Shown here piece by piece: positions 32,775-39,904 of a stretch of DNA of 64,000 bases (positions within the stretch are counted from its first letter, which is position 1; each line of letters starts with the position of its first letter). The stretch is taken from assembly GCF_016615815.1 (NCBI RefSeq), contig NZ_CP067112.1, positions 620,001 to 684,000 on the forward strand. Direction: 5' to 3'. The DNA comes from Luteimonas sp. MC1572. GTDB lineage: Bacteria; Pseudomonadota; Gammaproteobacteria; Xanthomonadales; Xanthomonadaceae. The notes under the pieces were generated by a model. The model was not told the origin of the DNA. It ran no database searches and saw only the letters and a program-made list of their open reading frames with translations. A program made the translations under genes and the position numbers.

Positions 32775-32914
32775 GATCGCGGGCTGTGCTCCGGGAACCA
32801 CCGCGTACTGCGGCGTACCGGGTGCCAAGGCCCTTGAGGGGGAAGTCAAGGAGGATGCGATGGCCGCAAGGCCATTGCCGGGGGACATGAGCCCTCAAGG
32901 GCCTTGGTACCCGG
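32775..32914 (-). repeat. Structured intergenic repeat, copy B (inverse of copy A)
   Basis: Read on the minus strand this matches copy A from arm to flank. The arms at 32818-32839 and 32893-32914 are 22 bases with one G-T-type mismatch. The core contains ATGGCC-GCAA-GGCCAT and the shared AAGTCAAGGAGG and GGGGGACATGAG segments. The flank at 32775-32817 matches the copy A flank over about 43 bases. Together with copy C it forms a head-to-head pair in the gap between the dismutase and FKBP genes. Nothing else identifiable occupies 32612-32635. Confidence 0.85.
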
Positions 32915-32975
32915 CGCCCGCATCAGCGCAACGCTCTTCCTCCATTGTGAGGAATCACGACAGTTGCTCATCACG

Positions 32976-32991
32976 CCCGGGCGCGCCCGGG
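32976..32991. repeat. Perfect 16-bp GC palindrome upstream of the FKBP gene
   Basis: CCCGGGCGCGCCCGGG is a perfect palindrome 62 bases before the FKBP-type gene start. It could be a protein-binding site or a transcript hairpin, but no U-tract or promoter boxes make its role clear. The rest of 32915-33053 shows nothing identifiable beyond a more AT-rich patch at 32940-32970. Confidence 0.5.
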
Positions 32992-33053
32992 GTTGCGCCA
33001 CGGCGCCACGCTGGCGAGGATTGCGGCGACACCCTTCCAGGACCGCGCCGCCG

Positions 33054-33515
33054 ATGGATATCGCAGACCGCCGCATTGCCACCGTGCACTTCACGCTCAC
33101 TGACGCAGCCAGCGGCCAGGCGATCACCAGCACACGCGGCCACGAACCGCTGACCTATATGCACGGCAGCGGCGGCATCGCGCGCGGGCTGGAGCAGGCG
33201 CTCGAGGGACGCAAGGCCGGGGAGCGCTTAGAGGTGGTGGTGGCGCCGGAGGATGGCTTCGGTCAGCGCCACGACGCGCTGGTGCAGACCCTGCCGCGCG
33301 CGATGTGGCGCGCGTCATCGGAGCCCAGGGTCGGCGACAAGCTCGAGACCACCACCGCCAGCGGACCGCTCGAAGTGGTGGTGACCGCGGTGTCCGCTGA
33401 CGGCATCACCGTCGACGGCAACCACCCGCTGGCCGGGCGCGCGTTCCGCGCCGAAGTCGAAGTGCTTTCGGTGCGCGTGCCTACGCCGGACGAGGTGCAG
33501 TTCGGTCTCGGCTGA
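33054..33515 (+). CDS. FKBP-type peptidyl-prolyl isomerase, SlyD-like
   Basis: A 153-residue protein with an FKBP domain interrupted by an insert-in-flap, as in SlyD/FkpB. Visible are TVHFTLTDAASGQAI, EPLTYMHGSGGIARGLEQALEGRKAGERLEVVVAPEDGFGQR, and HPLAGRAFRAEVEVLSVR. It catalyses prolyl isomerisation and acts as a folding helper in the cytosol. It lacks the His-rich metal-binding tail of Escherichia coli SlyD. ATG 33054 opens MDIADRRIATVHF. It is convergent with the DUF4153 gene. Confidence 0.9.
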   Translation: MDIADRRIATVHFTLTDAASGQAITSTRGHEPLTYMHGSGGIARGLEQALEGRKAGERLEVVVAPEDGFGQRHDALVQTLPRAMWRASSEPRVGDKLETTTASGPLEVVVTAVSADGITVDGNHPLAGRAFRAEVEVLSVRVPTPDEVQFGLG

Positions 33516-33554
33516 GGCAAACGAACCCAGGTTGCGCCGAGCGGCAGCGAGCGC

Positions 33555-35402
33555 TCAGAGGCCGCAGTCGATGCACGGCCCCGTGCTGGCGTCGGCCTCG
33601 ACCGTGGCCTCGTTCCGGGTGTCGTGGAATTCACGTACCGGGCCATCACCGATGCGCACGTCCGGCCAGTGGCGCGGCTGGGGGGCGATGCGCCCGGCAA
33701 GCAGGTCGGCGCGCAGTTCCCGCCGGCCCGCGCGCCCGCCATCGGCTTGCTGCCACAGGCCCAGGCTGCCGGTCACGCGCCAGGCGCCATCGGCACCGGG
33801 CGTGGCGTGCGTGCAGTCGCCGCCCATGTCCTCGCGCATCACGCACAACAGGGTTTCGCGCGTGCCATCGCCGTCCAGGTCCGGGGTGAGCAGGATGCAG
33901 TCCGAGCCCTCGCGCAGGCATTCTTCGGCCCCCAGGCGCCCGGTGGCGAGCGCCTGCCACCAGCCGTCCTCGGGCGCGACGGCGTTGCTTGCCAATTGCA
34001 GGCCGGCGCGCAGCGCGCCCGCGTCGCGCTTGCTGTTGTCATCGCCCGGCTCCAACCCGCCCCAGCGTGATGGCCGGGCCAGCACCCGCTCGAGTTCGGC
34101 GAGGCGCGCGGGGTCGCCGTTGAACGCCGGATCGTCGCGCAGCGACAGCGCGGCCGTGTAGCCGCGGCGTCCGCTGTCGAAGCGCAGCCACGCCAGGTCG
34201 AAGTCGTCGGGCGCGGTGCGGCCATCGGCGAGGCGCTGCATCTGGCTCGCCACGCCGATGCGCTGGCCGTCGATCACCGGCGAATTCGCCAGCACCACCA
34301 GCGCCACCACCACCCAGGACATCACCCGGTTCACGCCGCGCACCGGCCCCAGCCAGTGGCCGCGCCCGCGCAGCGCGGCGAATGCGTAACCGAACGCGTG
34401 AGCCGCGACCACGACCACCAGCAGCACCGCCCAGACGCGTGCGCTGGTCCAGCCATGCTGCGCGATGCGCAGCCAAAGGGCGTAGAGCGCGAGCACGGCG
34501 TACAGCGGCAGCACCAGCAGCCCGGCGTCCACGACGCGGCGCAGCCAGGCCGGGTATGGCGGCGTGCCTTCGCCGTCCTGGAACACGGCATTGGTGAACA
34601 CCACCAGCAGGGCGACCACGCTGACCAGGATCGTCGCCGCCGACGCCCGCTCCCACAGCGGCGCGAGCCCGGTGAACGGCAGGCTCACCACGAACAGCAC
34701 GGCGATGAAGGCCAGCAGCGGCAGCAGGCCGGTGAAGATCGCGAACAGCACCTGGCGCGCGACCTGCACCGCGCGCGCCTGGGTGCGGCCGATCAGCACG
34801 CCGAGCCCGGCCATGGCGCCGGTGGCGAGATAGACGAACGCGTCCTCGCGGAACAGCTCGCGGAAGAAGGTGATCTTGACCAGCGCGAACAGCGCCGCCC
34901 ACAGGTAAAGCACCGCCCAGCAGATGGCGGTGAACAGCGCGGCCAGCGCCAGGGTCAGCGCGTTCTGCCAGGCGTGTTCGACCAGCGCCGGGTAGGCGGC
35001 GCGCCAGTGCCCGTCTGCCAGCCGGCACTGCAGCCAGGGCAGGATCACGAACAGGCCGATGGCCATCGACACGCCAAACGGCGCCAGCACCTCGGAGGCG
35101 CGGATACCGGGCCCGCCGGTGGCGTTCCAGGCCGCCCAGGCCGCGAGCGCGGCGACCACCACCGTGGTCGCGATCGCGTGCTGCCAGAACCGCGCGTCGC
35201 GCAGGCGCCGTACGCTCAGCGCCATCATCGTCGGCACCGAGAGGACCAGCGTGTACCAGCAGACGCGCCCGCCGAGGGCGTCGAACGGCCACCAGCCCGC
35301 GGCGTCGCCCTTCTGCGCCATGAACATCAGTCCGCCCTGCAGGACGGCCAGCAGCACGATGAACGCGCGTTCGTTCCTGGGCAGCGGGGTGTCCACGGTC
35401 AT
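33555..35402 (-). CDS. DUF4153 multi-pass membrane protein with calcium-loop-like tail
   Basis: A 615-residue protein with about ten hydrophobic helices in the first 400 residues (for example TILVSVVALLVVFTNAVF and GLLVLPLYAVLALYALWL). This fits the DUF4153 family of uncharacterised inner-membrane proteins. A soluble C-terminal domain of about 200 residues includes DLDGDGTRE near residue 508, resembling a DxDxDG calcium loop, and several paired cysteines (CIDCGL ends the chain). The ATG at 35402 is chosen over an upstream one because it avoids an unlikely N-terminal tail. It is divergent from yqgE. The function is unknown. Confidence 0.78.
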   Translation of the reverse strand: MTVDTPLPRNERAFIVLLAVLQGGLMFMAQKGDAAGWWPFDALGGRVCWYTLVLSVPTMMALSVRRLRDARFWQHAIATTVVVAALAAWAAWNATGGPGIRASEVLAPFGVSMAIGLFVILPWLQCRLADGHWRAAYPALVEHAWQNALTLALAALFTAICWAVLYLWAALFALVKITFFRELFREDAFVYLATGAMAGLGVLIGRTQARAVQVARQVLFAIFTGLLPLLAFIAVLFVVSLPFTGLAPLWERASAATILVSVVALLVVFTNAVFQDGEGTPPYPAWLRRVVDAGLLVLPLYAVLALYALWLRIAQHGWTSARVWAVLLVVVVAAHAFGYAFAALRGRGHWLGPVRGVNRVMSWVVVALVVLANSPVIDGQRIGVASQMQRLADGRTAPDDFDLAWLRFDSGRRGYTAALSLRDDPAFNGDPARLAELERVLARPSRWGGLEPGDDNSKRDAGALRAGLQLASNAVAPEDGWWQALATGRLGAEECLREGSDCILLTPDLDGDGTRETLLCVMREDMGGDCTHATPGADGAWRVTGSLGLWQQADGGRAGRRELRADLLAGRIAPQPRHWPDVRIGDGPVREFHDTRNEATVEADASTGPCIDCGL

Positions 35403-35487
35403 CGGCTTGCATCCTGCGGTCGTCGGTGCGGCGAGTATGCCTGCGCGGGTACAGGCGAGGTCGGCCGCCACTGGCTAGAATGGCGGC

Positions 35488-36048
35488 ATGTCGATGTCCC
35501 CGCTCGCCAACCAGCTGCTGGTCGCGCTGCCCGCGCTTTCCGATCCGCATTTCGCGCGCAGCGTGGCGCTGGTGTGCCAGCACGATGCCCAGGGTGCGAT
35601 GGGCATCGTGGTCAATCGGGTGTCCGATTACGCGCTCGGCGACGTGTTCTCGCAGATGGGCATCGCCTGCGCCGACGAGGCGCTGTGCGCGGTGCCGGTG
35701 CTCGCCGGCGGGCCGGTGCACCCGGAGCGCGGGTTCGTGGTGCATGACGGCGATCGTGGCTGGGATTCCAGCCTGGCGATCGCCGACGGCCTGTTCGTCA
35801 CCACCTCGCGCGACGTGCTCGAGGCGATGGCCGTTGGCGAAGGCCCGGCGAACGTGACGATGGCGCTGGGCTGCGCGGGCTGGGGCGCCGGGCAGCTGGA
35901 GCACGAACTCACCGAGAACAGCTGGCTCACCGTGCCCGCCGACGCCGCGCTGCTGTTCGAAGAACCATTGGAATCGCGCTGGCAGGCCGCCGCCGCCCGC
36001 ATCGGCGTCGACATGGCGCGCATGGCGGACTACTCCGGGCACGCCTGA
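35488..36048 (+). CDS. YqgE/AlgH family protein
   Basis: A 186-residue conserved protein of the YqgE/AlgH family, of unknown biochemical role. Diagnostic segments are [55 protein letters not shown] and [22 protein letters not shown]. AlgH was once linked to alginate regulation; a direct role is doubtful. It starts the yqgE-ruvX-pyrB operon, its stop overlapping the next ATG by one base (TGATG), an arrangement seen across gammaproteobacteria. An ATG at 35494 is also possible. Confidence 0.93.
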   Translation: MSMSPLANQLLVALPALSDPHFARSVALVCQHDAQGAMGIVVNRVSDYALGDVFSQMGIACADEALCAVPVLAGGPVHPERGFVVHDGDRGWDSSLAIADGLFVTTSRDVLEAMAVGEGPANVTMALGCAGWGAGQLEHELTENSWLTVPADAALLFEEPLESRWQAAAARIGVDMARMADYSGHA

Positions 36049-36509
36049 TGAGCACGATCCGCAGCGACGGCACGGTGCTCGGCTTCGATGTCGGCTCGCG
36101 CCGCATCGGGGTGGCCGTTGGCAGCGCGTTCGGCCACGGCGCACGCGCGCTGGAAGTGGTCGACGTGCACGGCGACGCGGTGGACTGGTCGGCGATCGAC
36201 CGGATCAGGAAGGAGTGGGGCCCGGACGGCTGCGTGGTCGGTGATCCGCTGACCCTGGAGGGCGGCGACCAGCCGATCCGCGCACGCGCCCACGCGTTCG
36301 CGCACGCGCTGGCGGTGCGCTACGGGATCCCGGTGGTGCTGGTTGACGAGCGTTCGAGTTCGATCGAGGCCGCGCAGCGGTTCGCCCTCGACCGTGCAGA
36401 GGGCCGCCGTCGCCGGCGCGATGCCGCGGCGCTGGATGCGGTGGCGGCTGCGGTGATCATCGAACGCTGGCTGGCGGCGCCGCAGGATGCGGTGGCGGTG
36501 ACGCCATGA
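36048..36509 (+). CDS. ruvX: Putative pre-16S rRNA nuclease / RuvX (YqgF)
   Basis: A 153-residue RNase H-fold protein, essential in Escherichia coli, involved in 16S rRNA 5'-end processing and also described as a Holliday junction resolvase-like protein. The active-site Asp is in VLGFDVGSRRIGVAVGSA. PVVLVDERSSSIEAAQRF and the C-terminal DAAALDAVAAAVIIERWL hold the other acidic residues. It is coupled on both sides: a one-base overlap with yqgE and a four-base overlap (ATGA) with pyrB. Confidence 0.94.
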   Translation: MSTIRSDGTVLGFDVGSRRIGVAVGSAFGHGARALEVVDVHGDAVDWSAIDRIRKEWGPDGCVVGDPLTLEGGDQPIRARAHAFAHALAVRYGIPVVLVDERSSSIEAAQRFALDRAEGRRRRRDAAALDAVAAAVIIERWLAAPQDAVAVTP

Positions 36510-37480
36510 CCGCATCGCAGCAACCGGTCGCGCGGCCGCCCCTGCCCGTACAGACCCAAGACGACGGCCGGCTGCGCCACCTGTTGACCCTGGAAGGGCT
36601 GACGCGCCCGACGCTGGTGGCCCTGCTCGACCGCGCGCAGGCGTTCGTCGACGGCCAGGGCGCGGCGGACCCGCGCGCGCTCGCAGGCAGCGCCGTGTGC
36701 ACGCTGTTCTTCGAGCCGTCCACGCGCACGCGGCTGTCGTTCCAGCGTGCCGCGCAGCGCCTGGCGGCCGACGTGCTGGATTTCGACGCGTCCACCTCGT
36801 CGACCAGCAAGGGCGAGACCGCACTCGACACGTTGCGCAACATCGAGGCGATGGGTGTGCGCGGCTTCATCGTGCGCCACCACGCCGACGGCGCTGCCGC
36901 TGCGCTTGCCGCCGCCGCGCAGCCCGGCACCGCTGTGGTCAACGCCGGCGACGGCCGTAGCGCGCATCCCACGCAAGGGCTGCTCGACATGCTGACCCTG
37001 CGCCAGGCCAAGGGCGCCGATTTCGCGCGGCTCAAGGTGGCGATCGTCGGCGACATCAGGCATTCGCGCGTCGCGCGCTCCGACCTGCATGCGCTGCGCA
37101 CGCTCGGCATCGGCGAGATCCGCGCCTGCGGCCCACGCGCGCTGCTCCCGGATGACGACACGCTCGCCGGCTGCGTGGTCGGCGACGACCTCGACGCCGC
37201 GCTCGACGGCGTGGACGCGGTGATGATGCTGCGCCTGCAGCGCGAGCGCATGGTCGAAGGCCTGGTGCCGTCGCTCGAGGCCTACCACCGCGACTTCGGG
37301 CTGACCACGGCACGCCTGCTGCGCGCCGCTCCAGATGCAGTGGTCCTGCACCCCGGGCCGATGAACCGCGGCGTGGAGATCGACGACGCGGTCGCCGACG
37401 GCGCGCAGTCGCTGATCCTGCGCCAGGTCGGCAATGGCGTGGCGATCCGCATGGCCGTGCTGGAAGCGCTGCTCGCCTGA
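36506..37480 (+). CDS. pyrB: Aspartate carbamoyltransferase catalytic subunit
   Basis: The first committed step of pyrimidine synthesis. The 324-residue chain has the carbamoyl-phosphate loop FEPSTRTRLSF, the mobile 80s-loop motif STSSTSKGETALDTLRN, VRHHADG, and HPTQGLLDMLTLRQ. No regulatory pyrI subunit or inactive pyrC homologue is adjacent; the family often forms complexes with dihydroorotase encoded elsewhere. Its start overlaps ruvX by four bases. It is convergent with mgtE, 13 bases between stops. Confidence 0.96.
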   Translation: MTASQQPVARPPLPVQTQDDGRLRHLLTLEGLTRPTLVALLDRAQAFVDGQGAADPRALAGSAVCTLFFEPSTRTRLSFQRAAQRLAADVLDFDASTSSTSKGETALDTLRNIEAMGVRGFIVRHHADGAAAALAAAAQPGTAVVNAGDGRSAHPTQGLLDMLTLRQAKGADFARLKVAIVGDIRHSRVARSDLHALRTLGIGEIRACGPRALLPDDDTLAGCVVGDDLDAALDGVDAVMMLRLQRERMVEGLVPSLEAYHRDFGLTTARLLRAAPDAVVLHPGPMNRGVEIDDAVADGAQSLILRQVGNGVAIRMAVLEALLA

Positions 37481-37493
37481 GCGGTGCCGCGCC

Positions 37494-38855
37494 TCAGCGC
37501 AGCAGGATCACCGTCGCCAGGCCGAGGAAGCTGAAGAAGCCCATCACGTCGGTGACGGCGGTGACGACCACGCCGCCGGCGACGGCCGGATCGATGTTGG
37601 CGCGCTTCATGGCCAGCGGGACCAGCACGCCGGCCAGCGCCGCGGCGCAGAAATTGATGACCAGCGCGACGGCGATCACCACGCCGAGCAACCAGTCGTG
37701 GAACCACGCGAACGCCACCAGGCCCACGAACGAGCCGATGAGCAGCCCGTTGATCAGCGCCACGCGCAGCTCCTTCCACAGCAACACGCGCGCGTTGCTC
37801 GCGCCCACCTGGCCGAGCGCCAGGCCGCGCACGATCAGCGTCAGCACCTGCATGGCGGCGTTGCCGCCAATGCCGGCCACGATCGGCATCAGCACCGCCA
37901 ACGCCACGATCCGCTCGATGGTGCCTTCGAAGCGGCCGATCACCCAGGCGGCGAGGAACGCCGTGGCGAGGTTGACCGTGAGCCACACGATGCGCCCGCG
38001 CACCGCGCGTCGCACCGGCGAGAACAGGTCCTCGTCCTCGTCCAGGCCGGCGGCGCCGAGCGCCTGGTGCTCGGCCTGGTCGCGGATGATGTCGACCACG
38101 TCGTCGATGGTGATGCGGCCAAGCAGCACGTTGCCCTCGTCGACCACCGGCGCCGAGACCCAGTCATGGTCGGAGAACTGGCGCGCCACCGATTCGGCGG
38201 ATTCGTCGACGTGGATCGCCGTCAACGCATCATCGATCAGGCGGTTGATCGGGCTCGCAGGCTCATGGGTCACGAGGTCCTGCAGCGCCACCCAGCCGAT
38301 CAGCTGGTGGCGGCGGTTGACCACGTACAGGTGGTCGGTGTGCTCGGGCAGCTCGCCGCGCAGGCGCAGGAAGCGCAGCACCACGTCCACCGTGGTGTCG
38401 GCGCGCACCGTCACCACGTCCGGGTTCATCAGGCGGCCGGCGGTGTCCTCGGGATAGGACAGCACCTGTTCGAGGCGCTCGCGGTTCTCCCGGTCCATCG
38501 ACTTGAGGACTTCCTCGATGACCGTGCCGGGCAGGTCGCCCACCAGGTCGGCGAGGTCGTCGATGTCGAGGTCCTCGACCGCGGCCACGATTTCATCGGT
38601 GTCCATGTCGGCGAGCAGGCTTTCGCGCACTTCGTCGCCGACGTGGACCAGCACTTCACCGTCGTCTTCGGGATCGACCAGGCCCCAGACCACCATGCGG
38701 CGGCCCGGAGGCAGGGATTCGAGGAGGTTGCCGATCTCGGCCGGCGCCAGCGTGTTGACCAGCCGCCGCACCGGGCCCAGGCGGCCGCTGTCGATGGCGT
38801 CCGACAGCAGGCGCAGCTGGCGCGCGGTCTTGTCGTGGCGGACGGCTTCGGCCAT
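37494..38855 (-). CDS. mgtE: Magnesium transporter MgtE
   Basis: A homodimeric inner-membrane Mg2+ channel. The 453-residue protein has the cytoplasmic N domain (LAPAEIGNLLESLPPGRRMVVWGLV), a CBS pair (YPEDTAGRLMNPDVVTVRADTTVDVVLRF, YVVNRRHQLIGWVALQDLV) and five C-terminal membrane helices beginning RIVWLTVNLATAFLAAWVIG. PIVAGIGGNAAMQVLTLIVRGLALGQV is the conserved pore segment. The soluble domains gate the channel by Mg2+ binding. A separate promoter with a palindromic spacer lies upstream. Confidence 0.96.
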   Translation of the reverse strand: MAEAVRHDKTARQLRLLSDAIDSGRLGPVRRLVNTLAPAEIGNLLESLPPGRRMVVWGLVDPEDDGEVLVHVGDEVRESLLADMDTDEIVAAVEDLDIDDLADLVGDLPGTVIEEVLKSMDRENRERLEQVLSYPEDTAGRLMNPDVVTVRADTTVDVVLRFLRLRGELPEHTDHLYVVNRRHQLIGWVALQDLVTHEPASPINRLIDDALTAIHVDESAESVARQFSDHDWVSAPVVDEGNVLLGRITIDDVVDIIRDQAEHQALGAAGLDEDEDLFSPVRRAVRGRIVWLTVNLATAFLAAWVIGRFEGTIERIVALAVLMPIVAGIGGNAAMQVLTLIVRGLALGQVGASNARVLLWKELRVALINGLLIGSFVGLVAFAWFHDWLLGVVIAVALVINFCAAALAGVLVPLAMKRANIDPAVAGGVVVTAVTDVMGFFSFLGLATVILLR

Positions 38856-38917
38856 GGCGGGCTTCCGGGGAGCGTCGCGCGACGGAGTGCGCGACAGGGT
38901 CAGGCGTTCATGCGCGC

Positions 38918-38946
38918 ATTATCGCCCGCATGGCGGGCCTTGCCCA
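38918..38946 (-). promoter_or_regulatory. Probable mgtE promoter with a palindromic spacer
   Basis: On the minus strand TGGGCA (38946-38941) and GATAAT (38923-38918) are 17 bases apart, and the mgtE ATG is 63 bases downstream. The spacer contains the hairpin-forming palindrome GCCCGC-CAT-GCGGGC (38938-38924). A palindrome lodged between the boxes suggests an operator, or may be chance in GC-rich DNA. The boxes match the sigma-70 consensus at 4 and 5 of 6 positions. Confidence 0.4.
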
Positions 38947-38962
38947 CCGCCGTGTGCGTGCG

Positions 38963-39904
38963 TTATCCGCGCGTGCGTCGCAGGCGTCCGGCGGCGCGCC
39001 GGGCGAGACCGGCCAGCCGCCCGACAGCGGACTGGTCCAGCCTAGCCTGCAACGCCTCGAGTTCCCGGTACAGGCGCAGGTTGTGCTGGTCGCGTCGCGC
39101 GAGGAGTTCATGCAGTGCGGTGACGTCGTCCGCGTGCAGCACATGCCCGGGCTGCAGGTGTGCCGGCAGCGGCCGGTCCACGTAGACCGTCGAGTGGCGC
39201 GGCGCGGTCTCATCGGCAGGGCGCTCGCGGGTATAGAAATACAGCGCCACGGATTTCCGTGACAGAGCGGCCCGCTCGGCAGGCAGGTGGATTTCAGAAA
39301 AGCCATGCCAGCTGTGCTCCGTGGTCTCGAAGATCACGCAGCGGTTGAACAGCGGCAGTACCGACACGACCTCGTCGCGTGCCGGATCGCGCGGATCGCG
39401 ATGCAGCTCGAGCGCGCCACCCCAGCCCGCCTCCCACTCGTGGTTGAGGTACACGATGAGGTTGAGCCGACGGTGCCAGCCGGTGCCGGGGTGGTGGTTG
39501 AAGTCGATATGGACGTCGAGGCTCTGGCCATCGCGGTTGTCGTGGCTGCCGCCACCGAAGTAATCGCGGTCATACAGCAGGTCCGGGATGCCGGTCATGC
39601 GACCGACCAGGCCGAGGAATCCGGCGGACTGCACGCAGTCGTCGAGCGCGCGCCAGGCGTCGCCCAGGCCGCGGATGCGCTCGACCACGGACTTTCCACC
39701 CGCGGTGCCATGCTCGTTGAGGTGGTTGCCCCGTTCGAAGGCGGGAAAGTCGCGCAGCAGCGCATTGGCGAACGCGGCATCGAAGAAGCCGTCGATGACG
39801 CAGTGCGCGAACGGTCGTGCGGCGGTGAACCGCGCGCGCACCGCATCCGCCGCTTCGGCCACGGCCGGTGCCACGATCGCAGGTGGTACCGCGCCGTCGC
39901 TCAC
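38963..39904 (-). CDS. 2-oxoglutarate/Fe(II)-dependent oxygenase
   Basis: A 313-residue protein with the double-stranded beta-helix fold. Iron ligands are His132-x-Asp134 (LDVHIDFNHHP) and a distal His (ETTEHSWHGF, 197 or 200). A lysine in SRKSVALYFYT is positioned to bind 2-oxoglutarate. It resembles prolyl/asparaginyl hydroxylase-type enzymes that act on proteins or small molecules; the substrate is unknown. A GTG start at 39904 overlaps the ptsI stop (GTGA) and has GAAGG upstream, so I prefer it over ATG 39931. Translational coupling to the phosphotransferase operon is notable. The Arg-rich C-terminus may be flexible. Confidence 0.82.
   Translation of the reverse strand: MSDGAVPPAIVAPAVAEAADAVRARFTAARPFAHCVIDGFFDAAFANALLRDFPAFERGNHLNEHGTAGGKSVVERIRGLGDAWRALDDCVQSAGFLGLVGRMTGIPDLLYDRDYFGGGSHDNRDGQSLDVHIDFNHHPGTGWHRRLNLIVYLNHEWEAGWGGALELHRDPRDPARDEVVSVLPLFNRCVIFETTEHSWHGFSEIHLPAERAALSRKSVALYFYTRERPADETAPRHSTVYVDRPLPAHLQPGHVLHADDVTALHELLARRDQHNLRLYRELEALQARLDQSAVGRLAGLARRAAGRLRRTRG

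Noticed and set aside
32700..32888. Short ORFs inside the intergenic repeats (MSPG-type peptides)
   Set aside because: They arise in and around the repeat copies on both strands and change frame between copies, so they are best explained as repeats, not genes.
38924..38938. Palindrome before mgtE as a terminator of the oxygenase transcript
   Set aside because: There is no run of Ts after it on the minus strand; the promoter-spacer reading fits better.
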